Shown here piece by piece: positions 36,060 to 46,492 of a stretch of 64,000 nucleotides of DNA. The stretch is from Alcaligenes faecalis (lineage in GTDB: Bacteria > Pseudomonadota > Gammaproteobacteria > Burkholderiales > Burkholderiaceae_B): NCBI RefSeq assembly GCF_002443155.1, contig NZ_CP023667.1, positions 1,240,001-1,304,000 of the forward strand, written 5' to 3'. The notes below the pieces were generated by a model. The model made no database searches. It saw only the letters and a program-made list of their open reading frames with translations, and was not told the DNA's origin. Position numbers and translations under genes: made by a program. How positions within the stretch are numbered: the stretch's first letter is position 1; every line of letters starts with the position of its first letter.

Positions 36060-38729
36060 ATGTCACTTGAGGATAGGCCGGACCCCGACGAGCTGTTGCA
36101 GGTGATCGGTGACGACCCGCATCAGCCTCGCCGCGGGCAGCTCAAGATTTTCTTCGGCGCTTGTGCGGGCGTAGGGAAAACCTACGCCATGCTCAAGGAG
36201 GCGCATCAGCGTCAGTGCGAGGGCGTGTCCGTAGCGATCGGGGTTGTGGAAACCCACGGCCGCGAGGAAACCCAGGCCTTGATTGACGGTTTGCCCGTGC
36301 TGGCACGCAAGGAGTACCAGCGGCAGGGACGGGTGGTGACGGAGTTTGATCTGGATGCTGCTCTGGCCTCGGGCTATCAACTGTTGCTGGTGGACGAGCT
36401 GGCGCACTCCAATATCGAGGGCAGTCGCCACGCCAAGCGCTGGCAGGATGTGGAGGAGCTGCTGGATGCGGGTATTGATGTGTATACCGCGCTGAACGTG
36501 CAGCATCTGGACAGTCTGAATGAGGTGGTGGGTGGCATTGTCGGGGTACGGGTTCGGGAGACCGTACCAGATCGGATTTTTGATCGTGCGGCAGATGTCT
36601 TGCTGGTGGATCTACCTCCCGATGATTTGTTATCTCGGCTGAATGCGGGCAAGGTGTATCTGGCGGACTCGGTGGCCCATGCCCGTCAGAACTTCTTTCG
36701 TCGCGGCAATCTGATCGCCTTGCGTGAGCTGGCTTTGCGCCGGGTGGCGGATCGGGTTAATGCGGATGTGCATGTGTACCGTATCTCCCATGCGATACGC
36801 ACAGTTTGGCCGACACGCGAGCTGCTGATGGTGTGCGTCAGTGCGGATAGTGCCCAGGAAGCCCTGATTCGGGAGGGCGCGCGTTTGGCCCAGCAATTGC
36901 AGACGCCCTGGATTGTGCTGCATGTGGATACACCGCAGGAAAGCGGGCAGATCAAGGCGCAGGAGGCACTGGTGCGCTTGGCAGCCAGTGCCCAACATGC
37001 CGGGGCCGAGTTTGCCAATATTGCGGGGCAGGATGTGGCGCATACGATTCTGGCCTACGCCCGTCAGCGCAATGCCACCAAGCTGATTTTGGGTAACTCC
37101 TCAGCGCGATCTATCTGGCCCTGGCGTACCAGCTTGTCCGAGCGCCTGGCACGCAGCAATCCTGAAATCGGCTTGCTGCTGGTGCGCATGGATACGGTGC
37201 AGCGGCCTATACGGCCTTTGGAACTGGAACAGCCCATGGCGCAGGGCAAGGCCTTATCAATTGCGTTCATTATTTGCGTTGTGACCACCTTGCTGGCCGA
37301 GAAGCTCTTGCCTTTTTTCGAGCTCTCCAACGTGATCATGCTGTTCCTGATTACCGTGGTTTTTATTGCTCTGCGCTTGGGACGGCTGGCCGGGGTGTGG
37401 GCGTCTTTGCTGTCCGTGGCCTTTTTCGATTTCTTCTTTGTCGAGCCCCGCTATTCTTTTTCGGTGACGGATACCCAATATGTATTTACCTTCGGCGTCA
37501 TGCTGGGGGTGGCGCTGATTATTGGTCAGTTGGCTGCCAAATTGCAGGCCGAAGCCAGGGCTGCACGAGATGGTGAACGACGCGCGGCGGCGCTGACCCG
37601 AGTCAGTCGGGACTTGGCAGGCGCCTTGGCCCTGGAACAAGTCTTGGCGGTCTGCCGCGATACGCTGGAACCCTTGTTCGAGATGCAGGTGGTGCTGGTG
37701 GTGCCGGATCAACAAAACCAGTTGGTGGCGACCCGCCATACCGGCTTTGTAGAGCTATCGGTGGCGCAATGGGTGTTTGATCATATGGAAGCTGCCGGTA
37801 ACGGCACCGAGACTCTGAGTGGTGCCAGTGCCTTGTATCTGCCCTTGAAAGGTCCCATGGCCCCGCGTGGAGTTCTGGTGGTGCAGTCAGGCGGAGCCGC
37901 GTCGTTGAGGACTCCGGATGGACGGCGTTTGCTGGATGCTTGTTGCTTTACCTTGGCCCAGGCATTGGAGCGGATTCATTATGTGGAAATCGCCCAGGAT
38001 ACGGTGCTGCGCATGGAAGGGGAGAAGATGCGCAATACGCTGCTGTCGGCCGTTTCGCACGATTTACGTACACCTCTGACCGTGATTCGGGGTCTGGCTG
38101 AAACGCTGGAGCAGCCCAAAGGTTTGAGCGAAACCGAGCGCACGGATATTGCCCGTTCCATCCGTATTGAGTCGGACGAGCTGCGCCGCCAGGTCTCCAA
38201 CCTGCTGGACCTGGCGCGGATGCAGAATGAAGGCGTGAAGCTGCATAAGGAGTGGCATGCTCTGGGCGAGATTGTGGGGATTGCTGTTGCCCGCTGTGCT
38301 GCCGCTTTGCAGCCCCGCAAGGTGGTGACCGAGTTTGCAGCGGACCTGCCTTTGGTCGAGGTGGATGGTGTCATGCTGGAACGGGTGGTGACGAACCTGC
38401 TGGATAATGCCACCAAATACACGCCTGCCACCAGCACGATTTCCTTGCGCGGTCTGTGTTCCGGCCAGTCCATGTATTTATTGATCAGTGATGATGGCCC
38501 CGGTTTGCCGCCCGGCGATCCCGAGCGCTTGTTTGATACTTTTACGCGGGGGCAGAAAGAGTCCTCGGTTGCGGGCGTGGGCTTGGGCCTGGGACTATGC
38601 CGCACGATTATTGCCGCGCATGGTGGTACGATCAGCGCCAAGCCGCGTTTGCCTCATGGGGTGATCTTTGAGATTCGCCTGCCCTGGAAACCGGCTCCCC
38701 GTATGGATGGTGACGAGCTACTGACATGA
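36060..38729 (+). CDS. kdpD: Potassium sensor histidine kinase KdpD
   Basis: An 889-residue membrane kinase. The N-terminal KdpD domain has Walker A GACAGVGKTYAML near residue 38, then a universal-stress-protein-like domain to about 375. Four closely spaced membrane helices (DUF4118) follow near 400-500, then a GAF-like region and the kinase. The phosphorylated histidine is in SAVSHDLRTPLTV near 671, with N- and G-boxes NLLDNATKYTP and GVGLGLGLCRTI. It responds to low potassium or turgor. ATG 36060 is preferred to GTG 36048, whose spacing from GGAG is too short. Confidence 0.96.
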   Translation: MSLEDRPDPDELLQVIGDDPHQPRRGQLKIFFGACAGVGKTYAMLKEAHQRQCEGVSVAIGVVETHGREETQALIDGLPVLARKEYQRQGRVVTEFDLDAALASGYQLLLVDELAHSNIEGSRHAKRWQDVEELLDAGIDVYTALNVQHLDSLNEVVGGIVGVRVRETVPDRIFDRAADVLLVDLPPDDLLSRLNAGKVYLADSVAHARQNFFRRGNLIALRELALRRVADRVNADVHVYRISHAIRTVWPTRELLMVCVSADSAQEALIREGARLAQQLQTPWIVLHVDTPQESGQIKAQEALVRLAASAQHAGAEFANIAGQDVAHTILAYARQRNATKLILGNSSARSIWPWRTSLSERLARSNPEIGLLLVRMDTVQRPIRPLELEQPMAQGKALSIAFIICVVTTLLAEKLLPFFELSNVIMLFLITVVFIALRLGRLAGVWASLLSVAFFDFFFVEPRYSFSVTDTQYVFTFGVMLGVALIIGQLAAKLQAEARAARDGERRAAALTRVSRDLAGALALEQVLAVCRDTLEPLFEMQVVLVVPDQQNQLVATRHTGFVELSVAQWVFDHMEAAGNGTETLSGASALYLPLKGPMAPRGVLVVQSGGAASLRTPDGRRLLDACCFTLAQALERIHYVEIAQDTVLRMEGEKMRNTLLSAVSHDLRTPLTVIRGLAETLEQPKGLSETERTDIARSIRIESDELRRQVSNLLDLARMQNEGVKLHKEWHALGEIVGIAVARCAAALQPRKVVTEFAADLPLVEVDGVMLERVVTNLLDNATKYTPATSTISLRGLCSGQSMYLLISDDGPGLPPGDPERLFDTFTRGQKESSVAGVGLGLGLCRTIIAAHGGTISAKPRLPHGVIFEIRLPWKPAPRMDGDELLT

Positions 38730-39433
38730 ACAAAGCCCAGATACTGATCGTGGAGGACGAATCCAATATTCGTCGTTTCGTGCGAATTGCCTTGGAGCAG
38801 GAAGGCATGTCCGTGATCGAGGCCAGCACCTTGGAGCAGGCGCGCATGGATGCGGCGACCCGCCGTCCTGATTTGATGATTGTGGACTTGGGCTTGCCGG
38901 ACGGGGATGGCAAGGACTTGATCCGCGATTTGCGTAGCTGGGTGTATTCGCCCATTCTGGTGCTGTCGGCGCGTGAACGAGAGGAAGAAAAAGTAGCGGC
39001 CTTAAATGCCGGGGCGGACGATTATCTGGTCAAGCCCTTTGGCGTGCCGGAACTGCTGGCCCGCATACGAGCCTTGTTACGACGCTCCCAACTGGTCCCG
39101 AATGTTCAGGCGGCTTCTTCGAGGGTTCGCTTTGGGGGTGTGCAGGTGGATCTGGCCTCCCATGAGGTCACGCGGGACGGGGAGGCCGTGCATTTGACGC
39201 CTATCGAGTTTCGTTTGCTGACGGCCTTGATTCGGGGGCATGGCAAGGTGCTGACCCATCAACACTTGCTGCATGAAACCTGGGGCGCAGCGTATTCCGA
39301 CCGGCCTCATTACCTGCGGGTGTACATGATGCAGCTGCGTCAAAAGCTGGAAGAAGATGCGGCACAACCCAAGTACCTGCTGACGGAGTTGCAGGTTGGC
39401 TATCGCTTGGCGGGCTTGGAGGTTGAAGAATAG
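38726..39433 (+). CDS. kdpE: Response regulator KdpE
   Basis: A 235-residue OmpR-type regulator. The receiver domain has acidic residues in VEDES, the phosphoacceptor in LMIVDLGLPDGDG near residue 54 and the lysine in DDYLVKPF near 104. The winged-helix DNA-binding domain follows from about 135 (VRFGGVQVDLASHEVTRDG). The ATG overlaps the kdpD stop by four bases (ATGA), so the pair is translationally coupled. Its target is the kdpF promoter region, though the E. coli-type tandem T-rich site was not clearly found there. Confidence 0.96.
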   Translation: MNKAQILIVEDESNIRRFVRIALEQEGMSVIEASTLEQARMDAATRRPDLMIVDLGLPDGDGKDLIRDLRSWVYSPILVLSAREREEEKVAALNAGADDYLVKPFGVPELLARIRALLRRSQLVPNVQAASSRVRFGGVQVDLASHEVTRDGEAVHLTPIEFRLLTALIRGHGKVLTHQHLLHETWGAAYSDRPHYLRVYMMQLRQKLEEDAAQPKYLLTELQVGYRLAGLEVEE

Positions 39434-39521
39434 GTGGGAAGTCCAGTCTTCCTGTATTCAGGTGGTCTTCAAGCACTTATTGGCTGACTGCTCAGTGGCT
39501 TGCCTATGCCGCTGCTGTATT

Positions 39522-39550
39522 AAAAAAGGGATGCCAAGCATCCCTTTTTC
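39522..39550. terminator. Bidirectional terminator between kdpE and argF
   Basis: AAAAAGGGATGC and GCATCCCTTTTT form a perfect 12-base stem with a three-base loop, flanked by A and T runs. Confidence 0.9.
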
Positions 39551-39583
39551 ATTAATGGGCAGTCTGCCCCTGGGTAAAAGCGC

Positions 39584-40525
39584 TTAGGCTTCCAAGCGAC
39601 CCAGAATCAGGAACTCCATCAAAGCTTTCTGTACGTGCAAGCGGTTCTCGGCTTCGTCCCAGACCACGCTTTGTGGACCGTCGATGACTTCGCCAGTCAC
39701 TTCCTCGCCACGGTGAGCGGGCAGGCAGTGCATGAAGATGGCGTCAGGAGCGGCCACATCCATCATTTCCTGATCCACACACCAGTCGGCAAAGGCTTTG
39801 CGACGTTCTTCGTTCTCGTCTTCGTAACCCATGCTGGTCCACACGTCAGTGGTGACCAGGTGCGCGCCCTTGCAGGCTTCCAATGGGTCGTCGAATTCGC
39901 GCAGAATGCTGGAATCCGGGTTGCCGGTGCGATCCGACTCCAGGTGGTAACCGTTAGGAGCCGACACATGCAGGGTGAAGCCCAGGATTTCTGCCGCTTG
40001 CAGCCAGGTGTAGGCCATATTGTTGGCGTCACCAATCCAGGCCACGGTCTTGCCCTTGATATCGCCACGGTGTTCGATAAAGGTAAAGATGTCGGCCAGA
40101 ATTTGGCAAGGGTGAAATTCGTTGGTCAGGCCATTGATGACCGGCACACGCGAGTGGGAGGCAAAACGCTCCAGACGGGTTTGCTCGAAGGTACGAATCA
40201 TGACGATATCGACCATGCGCGAAACCACGCGGGCGGTATCCTCAATAGGTTCGGAGCGACCCAGCTGCGAGTCGGTGGTGGTCAGGTGAATGACCGAGCC
40301 GCCCAACTGATACATACCGGCTTCAAACGAAACACGGGTACGGGTGCTGGCTTTTTCAAAAACCATCGCCAGGGTGCGGTCGTGCAATGTGTGGTGCGGC
40401 TGATAGCGTTTGAACTTGTCTTTGATCAGGCGTGCGCGTTCCAGCACATATAAAATTTCGTCGTGAGAAAAGTCGCGAAATTGCAGAAAGTGCCGAAGCG
40501 GCCCTGCTTGCACGATGGCATCCAT
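39584..40525 (-). CDS. argF: Ornithine carbamoyltransferase
   Basis: A 313-residue enzyme making citrulline from ornithine and carbamoyl phosphate in arginine synthesis. The carbamoyl-phosphate motif STRTR is at 60-64, the ornithine-binding region contains DVWTSMGYEDE, and the catalytic MHCLPAHRGEEV lies near 265. It supplies the citrulline used by argG in this window. It is divergent from the DUF3579 gene and has no visible ARG-box-type operator that I can define with confidence. Confidence 0.97.
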   Translation of the reverse strand: MDAIVQAGPLRHFLQFRDFSHDEILYVLERARLIKDKFKRYQPHHTLHDRTLAMVFEKASTRTRVSFEAGMYQLGGSVIHLTTTDSQLGRSEPIEDTARVVSRMVDIVMIRTFEQTRLERFASHSRVPVINGLTNEFHPCQILADIFTFIEHRGDIKGKTVAWIGDANNMAYTWLQAAEILGFTLHVSAPNGYHLESDRTGNPDSSILREFDDPLEACKGAHLVTTDVWTSMGYEDENEERRKAFADWCVDQEMMDVAAPDAIFMHCLPAHRGEEVTGEVIDGPQSVVWDEAENRLHVQKALMEFLILGRLEA

Positions 40526-40777
40526 AAAAAAATCCTGCGGATAAAGAAAGCCATCTTAACCTGTCTGGCTATTTAGAGCAAAGCCGGCCAGAGACAGACA
40601 AGGGAAAACCGTTTGGTTTCGGAATAAAACGAGGGGGCAATGTAATGATCAGCAATAAATTGTCAAGCGGCTAATTTATTGATTCCCGGGCTTTGGGTGG
40701 CCGCGATCGGATACAATGCGTGGCGAGAAAGGAAAAGGTGCAGCATACCTGAACTGCACGATTAGCGATTAATTGTT

Positions 40778-41092
40778 ATGACAGAGCCAGTGAAGCAACT
40801 TGTAATCCATGGTGTGACCCGGCAGGATCAGCGCTTTCGTCCCAGTGACTGGGCAGAACGCTTGGCCGGTGTAATGTCCCAGTTTCGTCCGGCAGGGGCG
40901 ATGGGTGGTCATCTGACTTATTCGCCCTATGTGGTGCCGCGATTGATTGACGGCGTGCGTTGTGTGGTGGTGGATGCGCGCCTGCGAGAGCTTGAACCTT
41001 TGGCCTGGAAATTCGTCTGTGGCTTTGCCGATGATAATAATTTGAAGATTAGCGGCATTGATCCCGACAATATGGACCCTGTCGATTCCTGA
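40778..41092 (+). CDS. DUF3579 protein
   Basis: A 104-residue soluble protein largely confined, from memory, to beta-proteobacteria. Family blocks include QLVIHGVTRQDQRFRPSDWA and PLAWKFVCGFADDNNLKI. Its function is unknown. It usually lies between argF and rpsT-type genes, as here. A TACAAT hexamer at 40712-40717 is a possible -10. A clear terminator follows. Confidence 0.86.
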   Translation: MTEPVKQLVIHGVTRQDQRFRPSDWAERLAGVMSQFRPAGAMGGHLTYSPYVVPRLIDGVRCVVVDARLRELEPLAWKFVCGFADDNNLKISGIDPDNMDPVDS

Positions 41093-41113
41093 TTCAGACA
41101 GCGCCTCCAGGAA

Positions 41114-41151
41114 GTCGCCACCGTTGAAACGGTAGGCGACTTGTTTTTTTA
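41114..41151 (+). terminator. Terminator after the DUF3579 gene
   Basis: GTCGCC-ACCGTT and AACGGT-AGGCGAC pair with one bulged base around a short loop and are followed by TTGTTTTTTT. Confidence 0.88.
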
Positions 41152-42090
41152 TACGGCCAGTGGCGTCAGCACTTTGCCGGTTTTCTGATACTGCACTACA
41201 TTTTCCAACGCCAGAGAGAGCATGGCTTCGCGTGTCTCATGTGTTGCGCTGGCGGTGTGCGGTGCCAGAACCACCTGGTCCAGGTCGCGCAAGGCCTGGG
41301 GGACCTGGGGTTCATTCTCGAATACATCCAGCCCGGCAGCACCCAGTCGTCCTTCCTGCAAGGCGGCAATCAGTGCGCTTTCATCGACCACACTGCCGCG
41401 GGCAATATTGATCAGAATTCCTTTGGTGCCCAGGGCGTTCAGCACGTCGATATTGATCAGCCCGCGCGTTTCGTCGCCACCAACGGCTGCAATCACCATG
41501 ATGTCTGCCCAATGGGCCAGCTCGATCAGGGAAGGTTCGTAATGCCAGGGCACATCGTGACGTGGGCGGCGGTTGTGATAGCGCAGATCCATATCAAAGC
41601 CGCTGGCTCGGCGGGCAATGGTCTGGCCAATGCGGCCCAGGCCCACAATTCCCAGCTTCTTGCCGCTGACGCGGGTACCCAGACCGAAACCGTTGGGTCG
41701 ATCCCATAAACCGGCGCGTACATAACGGTCGGATTCAGTGACGCGGCGGGCAGCGTCCAGCATCAGGGCCCAGGCCATATCGGCCACGCAGTCGTTCAGG
41801 ACATCAGGGGTGGTACTGACCTGGATGCCGCGCTGCTTGGCGGCCTGTACGTCGATGGAGTCGTAGCCGACCCCGACGCTGCAAATCGCTTTTAAAGCGG
41901 GCAGGCGGTCCATCAAGGAGGAGGGGGTAGCGGTGACAGCGCTGGTCAGTAATACCTGTACGCGCTCGATCTGGTCGGCAGAGAGCTGGTTCAGGTTCTG
42001 AAATTCAATGCGCTCGAAGTGACGGTCGATTTCGTCAAAAGAAGGGTGCTGGGCCAAAGATACCAGTTGCAGCACGATGGGACGTGTCAT
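41149..42090 (-). CDS. D-2-hydroxyacid dehydrogenase (glyoxylate/hydroxypyruvate reductase type)
   Basis: A 313-residue NAD(P)-dependent reductase. The nucleotide fold is LGIVGLGRIGQTIARRA near 146-162. Catalytic residues lie in INIARGSVVDE (Arg), LDVFENEPQVP (Glu) and VLAPHTASATHE (His). The sequence type fits reduction of glyoxylate, hydroxypyruvate or 2-ketogluconate, with the NADP preference suggested by HNRRPRHD after the second strand. I start at ATG 42090 (MTRPIVLQLVSL), not 42120. It is a single gene. Confidence 0.9.
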   Translation of the reverse strand: MTRPIVLQLVSLAQHPSFDEIDRHFERIEFQNLNQLSADQIERVQVLLTSAVTATPSSLMDRLPALKAICSVGVGYDSIDVQAAKQRGIQVSTTPDVLNDCVADMAWALMLDAARRVTESDRYVRAGLWDRPNGFGLGTRVSGKKLGIVGLGRIGQTIARRASGFDMDLRYHNRRPRHDVPWHYEPSLIELAHWADIMVIAAVGGDETRGLINIDVLNALGTKGILINIARGSVVDESALIAALQEGRLGAAGLDVFENEPQVPQALRDLDQVVLAPHTASATHETREAMLSLALENVVQYQKTGKVLTPLAV

Positions 42091-42169
42091 GGGGACTCGC
42101 TGATGAAATAGCAAATCCATAACTTAGCATGATTGGCCTGCGTGTTCAGGCAATGGTTTTGTGGCTAAT

Positions 42170-42197
42170 AAAAAAGGGGTGCTAGGCACCCCTTTTC
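42170..42197 (-). terminator. Terminator after rpsT
   Basis: On the minus strand AAAAGGGGTGC and GCACCCCTTTT pair around a three-base loop, followed by TTATTAG. It lies 51 bases past the rpsT stop. Confidence 0.88.
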
Positions 42198-42247
42198 TAA
42201 CTGGTTTTTAGGCCAGAGCCGATTAAACCATTAAAAATCTTCAGCAA

Positions 42248-42511
42248 TCAGGCCAGGGCCTTGATAGCAGCAGACAGGCGGCTCTTGTGGCGGGCAGCCT
42301 TGTTCTTGTGAATGATGTTCTTGTCGGCAACGCGATCAATGATGCTGGTCGCTTTGCGGAAAACTTCGTTAGCAGCAGTTTTGTCACCGGCTTCGATAGC
42401 CTGGCGAACGCGCTTGATAGCGGTACGCAGCATGGAACGGATGCTGGCGTTGTGTTTGTTGCGAGCCACTGCTTGGCGGGCGCGCTTGCGTGCTTGTGCG
42501 GTATTAGCCAT
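42248..42511 (-). CDS. rpsT: 30S ribosomal protein S20
   Basis: An 87-residue lysine- and arginine-rich ribosomal protein with the typical start [20 protein letters not shown] and a C-terminal [19 protein letters not shown]20 binds 16S rRNA early in small-subunit assembly. It has its own terminator. It is encoded in a short unit downstream of murJ on the same strand. Confidence 0.97.
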   Translation of the reverse strand: MANTAQARKRARQAVARNKHNASIRSMLRTAIKRVRQAIEAGDKTAANEVFRKATSIIDRVADKNIIHKNKAARHKSRLSAAIKALA

Positions 42512-42567
42512 TTTTAATAAAGCCTAAGTTTTAAAGTTTAATCGGCAAAGACAATTATTCTAGGATA

Positions 42568-44121
42568 CTAAGCCCGCTTTGTAAAGTAAGAGGGGCGAAT
42601 GCCTACGATAAACAACATGCCGAAATAGGAAATGCCGCTGGCAAGCAACACGCCGCCCAGATACAGCACACGCAGCAGGGGCGTGGCTCCCAGGCTGATC
42701 CAGTCGATATAACGGTCAGCCAGCAAGAGGACGGCGGCCAGAGCGACCAGGGCGGGAATAATCTTCAGGAAAAAACGTAACCAGTCATGATTGGGCTGGT
42801 AAATCCCGCGCTTGCGCAGCATGACCAGCAAGGTCAGCGCATTGACGGTGGCACCCAGGCCAATCGACAAGGCCAGTCCGGCGTGGGCAAAGGTGGGCAC
42901 CAGCACCAGATTGAAGAGCTGGGTAATGACCAGGACGGCAATGGCGATGCGTACGGGAGTGCGGATATCCTGGCGGGCGTAAAAGCCGGGGGCCAGAATC
43001 TTGATGGCCAGCAGGCCAACCAGACCAACCGAATAGGCCCCCACTGCCAGCTTGGTCTGGGCAACGTCAGCGGCGGCAAACGCACCGTAGTGAAACAGGG
43101 TGGCGACCAGACCGTCCGACAGCAAGGCCATGCCCAGGGCAGCAGGCAGGCCCAGTAACAAGACCAGACGCAGGCCCCAGTCCAGCAAACCGCTGTAGTT
43201 CTTGTCGTCCTTGCCTGCATGGGCAGCAGATAGCTTGGGCAACAAGACCGTGCCCAGCGCTACACCCAGCAGGGCGGTGGGGAATTCCATCAGGCGGTCG
43301 GCAAAGGACAGCCAGGTCACGCTGCCGGACTGCAGCCAAGTGGCGATATTGGTATTAATCAGCAGGGAAATCTGCGCAACAGAAACGCCCAGAATGGCGG
43401 GCAGCATCTGTTTGAGAATGCGTTGCACGGTGGGGTCGCGACGCGCTTCCCCCAGCCGTAATGAGAATCGTGGCAACAGGCCCAGGCGGGCCAGTGCAAC
43501 CCATTGCACCAACAACTGGGCCAGCCCCCCCACCATCACCCCAACGGCCAGGGCATAAATGGGCGTTTCCATGTGCTGGGCCAGAAACAGGCTGGCGCCA
43601 ATCATGGACAGATTCAGCAGGATGGGCGTGAAGGCCGGAACCGCAAAGCGGCTCCAGGTGTTGAGTACCGCAGAGGCAAAAGCCACCAGCGACATGCAGA
43701 TGATGTAGGGGAACATCATGCGCGTCATGGTGATGGCGGCACCAAATTCGGTTTGTCGCTCCGGTGCAGTCAGGCCACTGGCCATGGCACTGACGACCCA
43801 GGGGGCCGCAACAATGCCAATGGCAGTGACCAGCATGACGGCAAAGGTCAGCAGCAGGGCAACGCGGTCCAGCAATTGCTGAACCTTGTCCTGCTCGTGT
43901 TCCTTGCGCACCTGCCCCAGGATGGGTACAAAGGCTTGTGAAAACGCACCCTCTGCAAACAGGCGTCGCAGCAGGTTGGGAATGCGAAAGGCCACCCAGA
44001 AAGCGTCGGTGAGCGGGCCCGCCCCAAAGGCGCGGGCAATCAGAATATCGCGTGCCAGTCCGGTGATACGAGACAGCAGCGTCAGGCCACTAATGGTGGC
44101 CGCCGAGCGAAACAAACCCAT
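42568..44121 (-). CDS. murJ: Lipid II flippase MurJ
   Basis: A 517-residue MOP-superfamily membrane protein with about 14 helices that flips lipid II across the inner membrane for peptidoglycan synthesis. The N-terminus RSAATISGLTLLSRITGLAR carries the conserved SRITGLARD, followed by FRIPNLLRRLFAEGAFSQAF. The central charged cavity residues (about R18, R24, R52 in E. coli) have counterparts in these blocks. It lies between the SDR gene and rpsT; with only 18 bases to the SDR gene it is probably cotranscribed with it. Confidence 0.96.
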   Translation of the reverse strand: MGLFRSAATISGLTLLSRITGLARDILIARAFGAGPLTDAFWVAFRIPNLLRRLFAEGAFSQAFVPILGQVRKEHEQDKVQQLLDRVALLLTFAVMLVTAIGIVAAPWVVSAMASGLTAPERQTEFGAAITMTRMMFPYIICMSLVAFASAVLNTWSRFAVPAFTPILLNLSMIGASLFLAQHMETPIYALAVGVMVGGLAQLLVQWVALARLGLLPRFSLRLGEARRDPTVQRILKQMLPAILGVSVAQISLLINTNIATWLQSGSVTWLSFADRLMEFPTALLGVALGTVLLPKLSAAHAGKDDKNYSGLLDWGLRLVLLLGLPAALGMALLSDGLVATLFHYGAFAAADVAQTKLAVGAYSVGLVGLLAIKILAPGFYARQDIRTPVRIAIAVLVITQLFNLVLVPTFAHAGLALSIGLGATVNALTLLVMLRKRGIYQPNHDWLRFFLKIIPALVALAAVLLLADRYIDWISLGATPLLRVLYLGGVLLASGISYFGMLFIVGIRPSYFTKRA

Positions 44122-44139
44122 TGGAGCCGATACAGAAAG

Positions 44140-44904
44140 TTATTTTGGTGCCATACGGATGGCGCCATCCAGACGGATGGTTTCGCCATTGAGCATTTCA
44201 TTATTGATGATGCTTTGCACCAGTTGGGAGAAATCTTCAGGGCGACCCAGGCGCGATGGGAAAGGGATGCTGGCCGCCAGGGAGTCCTGAACTTCCTGAG
44301 GCATGGCAAACATCATGGGGGTGCCGAAGATGCCGGGGGCAATCGTCATGACACGGATGCCGGTCTGCGCCAGATCGCGGGCCAGAGGCAGGGTCAAACC
44401 CACCACACCGGCTTTGGACGCACCGTATGCCGCTTGGCCAATCTGGCCGTCGTAGGCAGCGACCGAAGCCGTATTGATCAGCACGCCACGCTCGCCCGAA
44501 GCTTCGGGGGTATTGCTGCTCATGGCAGCGGCGGCCAGACGACACATGTTGAAGGTGCCGACCAGGTTGATCATGACGGTTTTCTGGAACAGGTCCAGTG
44601 TGTGGGGACCATTGCGTCCTACGGTGCGCGAGGCAGGGGCCACGCCGGCACAGTTGATCAGTCCGAACAAGGGGCGGGCGCTGTCCTGGCAAGCCAGATC
44701 CACCACGGCCTGGGCATCTTGCTCGGAAGTCACATCACAGCGCTGATAGTGTTGGCCCAGCTCCTTGGCCAGAGCCTCGCCGGCCTCGTCCTGAATGTCG
44801 GCGATCACCACGCGGGCGCCATTTTCAACCAGCATACGTACGGTGCCTGCGCCCAGACCCGATGCGCCGCCCGTGACAATAAAAGTCTTGTTATTGATTT
44901 GCAT
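44140..44904 (-). CDS. SDR oxidoreductase, 3-hydroxyacyl-CoA dehydrogenase type 2-like
   Basis: A 254-residue short-chain dehydrogenase. The cofactor motif TGGASGLG is at 11-18, the Asp after the second strand (VVIADIQDE) favours NAD, and the catalytic Ser-Tyr-Lys lie in LINTASVAAYDGQIGQAAYGASKAG near 142-165. The C-terminal PFPSRLGRPEDFSQLVQSII is typical of the HSD17B10 group, which oxidises 3-hydroxyacyl-CoA. The natural substrate is uncertain. It follows adk in the same direction, separated by a hairpin. Confidence 0.88.
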   Translation of the reverse strand: MQINNKTFIVTGGASGLGAGTVRMLVENGARVVIADIQDEAGEALAKELGQHYQRCDVTSEQDAQAVVDLACQDSARPLFGLINCAGVAPASRTVGRNGPHTLDLFQKTVMINLVGTFNMCRLAAAAMSSNTPEASGERGVLINTASVAAYDGQIGQAAYGASKAGVVGLTLPLARDLAQTGIRVMTIAPGIFGTPMMFAMPQEVQDSLAASIPFPSRLGRPEDFSQLVQSIINNEMLNGETIRLDGAIRMAPK

Positions 44905-44921
44905 GAGCTTGTCTCCCTTGA

Positions 44922-44952
44922 ATAATAAACAACCGGCCCTTTTGGGGCCGGC
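44922..44952 (-). terminator. Terminator after adk
   Basis: On the minus strand CCGGCCC and GGGCCGG pair around a short loop, followed by TTGTTTATTATT. The T-tract is interrupted, so termination may be partial. Confidence 0.65.
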
Positions 44953-44967
44953 TGAATCTTGACTTAC

Positions 44968-45726
<759 letters not shown>

Positions 45727-46491
45727 TTATAACCGATTTGCGAAGTGAGCGCGTACTCTTTCCAGGTCTTGTTCGGTGTCTACCCCGGCTGCAGGAATCT
45801 CCTGAAGGCGGTGAACCATAATCTGGAAGCCGTTTTCCATGGCTCGCAGCTGCTCCAGAGATTCGAAGTGCTCCAGCGGCCCGCGCGGTAGCTGGGCGTA
45901 CTGCTGCAGGAAGCGATTTCGGTAGGCATAAAGGCCAATATGGTGCAATGCGGGAAGCCCGTCGGCCAGTACCCGGTCGCCACCGGCCAGCGCGTCGCGG
46001 GCCCAGGGCATGGGGGCGCGGGAAAAGTACAGGGCGCGGCCTTGCAGGTCGCACACCACTTTCACGGCATTGGGGTTGAACAGCGTCTCGGCGTTCCTGA
46101 TGGGCGCGGCCAGCGTGGCAATATCCGCCTGTTCGCTACGAGCCAGCAGTTCGGCGGCGGCATTGATATGCTCGGGCTGGATCAGAGGTTCGTCCCCTTG
46201 CACATTGACCACGATCTCGTCCTCGGACAGCTCCAGCAGGCGGGCAGCCTGGGCCAGGCGATCCGTGCCGGTCGGGTGCTCGGCGTCGGTCAGCAGGGCG
46301 TTGAAGCCGCTTGCCTGGACGGCTTCTAGCACTTGAGGCGAGTCCGTCGCCACCCAAACCTGACGCGCTCCACTCCGTGCCGCTTGCTGGGCACAGCGCA
46401 CGATCATGGGTTGGCCAGCAATGTCAGCCAGCGGTTTGTTGGGCAGACGGGTGGAACCCAGGCGCGCAGGGATGATGACGGAAAAAGTCAT
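45727..46491 (-). CDS. kdsB: 3-deoxy-manno-octulosonate cytidylyltransferase
   Basis: A 254-residue enzyme activating Kdo with CTP for lipopolysaccharide inner core. The nucleotide-binding start is IIPARLGSTRLPNKPLADI near 6-24, with VVNVQGDEPLIQPEHI near 93 and IGLYAYRNRFL near 186. I start at ATG 46491; the longer frame (46518) runs into the upstream gene. It follows the YcaR-like gene with a single base between them. Confidence 0.96.
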   Translation of the reverse strand: MTFSVIIPARLGSTRLPNKPLADIAGQPMIVRCAQQAARSGARQVWVATDSPQVLEAVQASGFNALLTDAEHPTGTDRLAQAARLLELSEDEIVVNVQGDEPLIQPEHINAAAELLARSEQADIATLAAPIRNAETLFNPNAVKVVCDLQGRALYFSRAPMPWARDALAGGDRVLADGLPALHHIGLYAYRNRFLQQYAQLPRGPLEHFESLEQLRAMENGFQIMVHRLQEIPAAGVDTEQDLERVRAHFANRL

Positions 46492-46492
46492 A

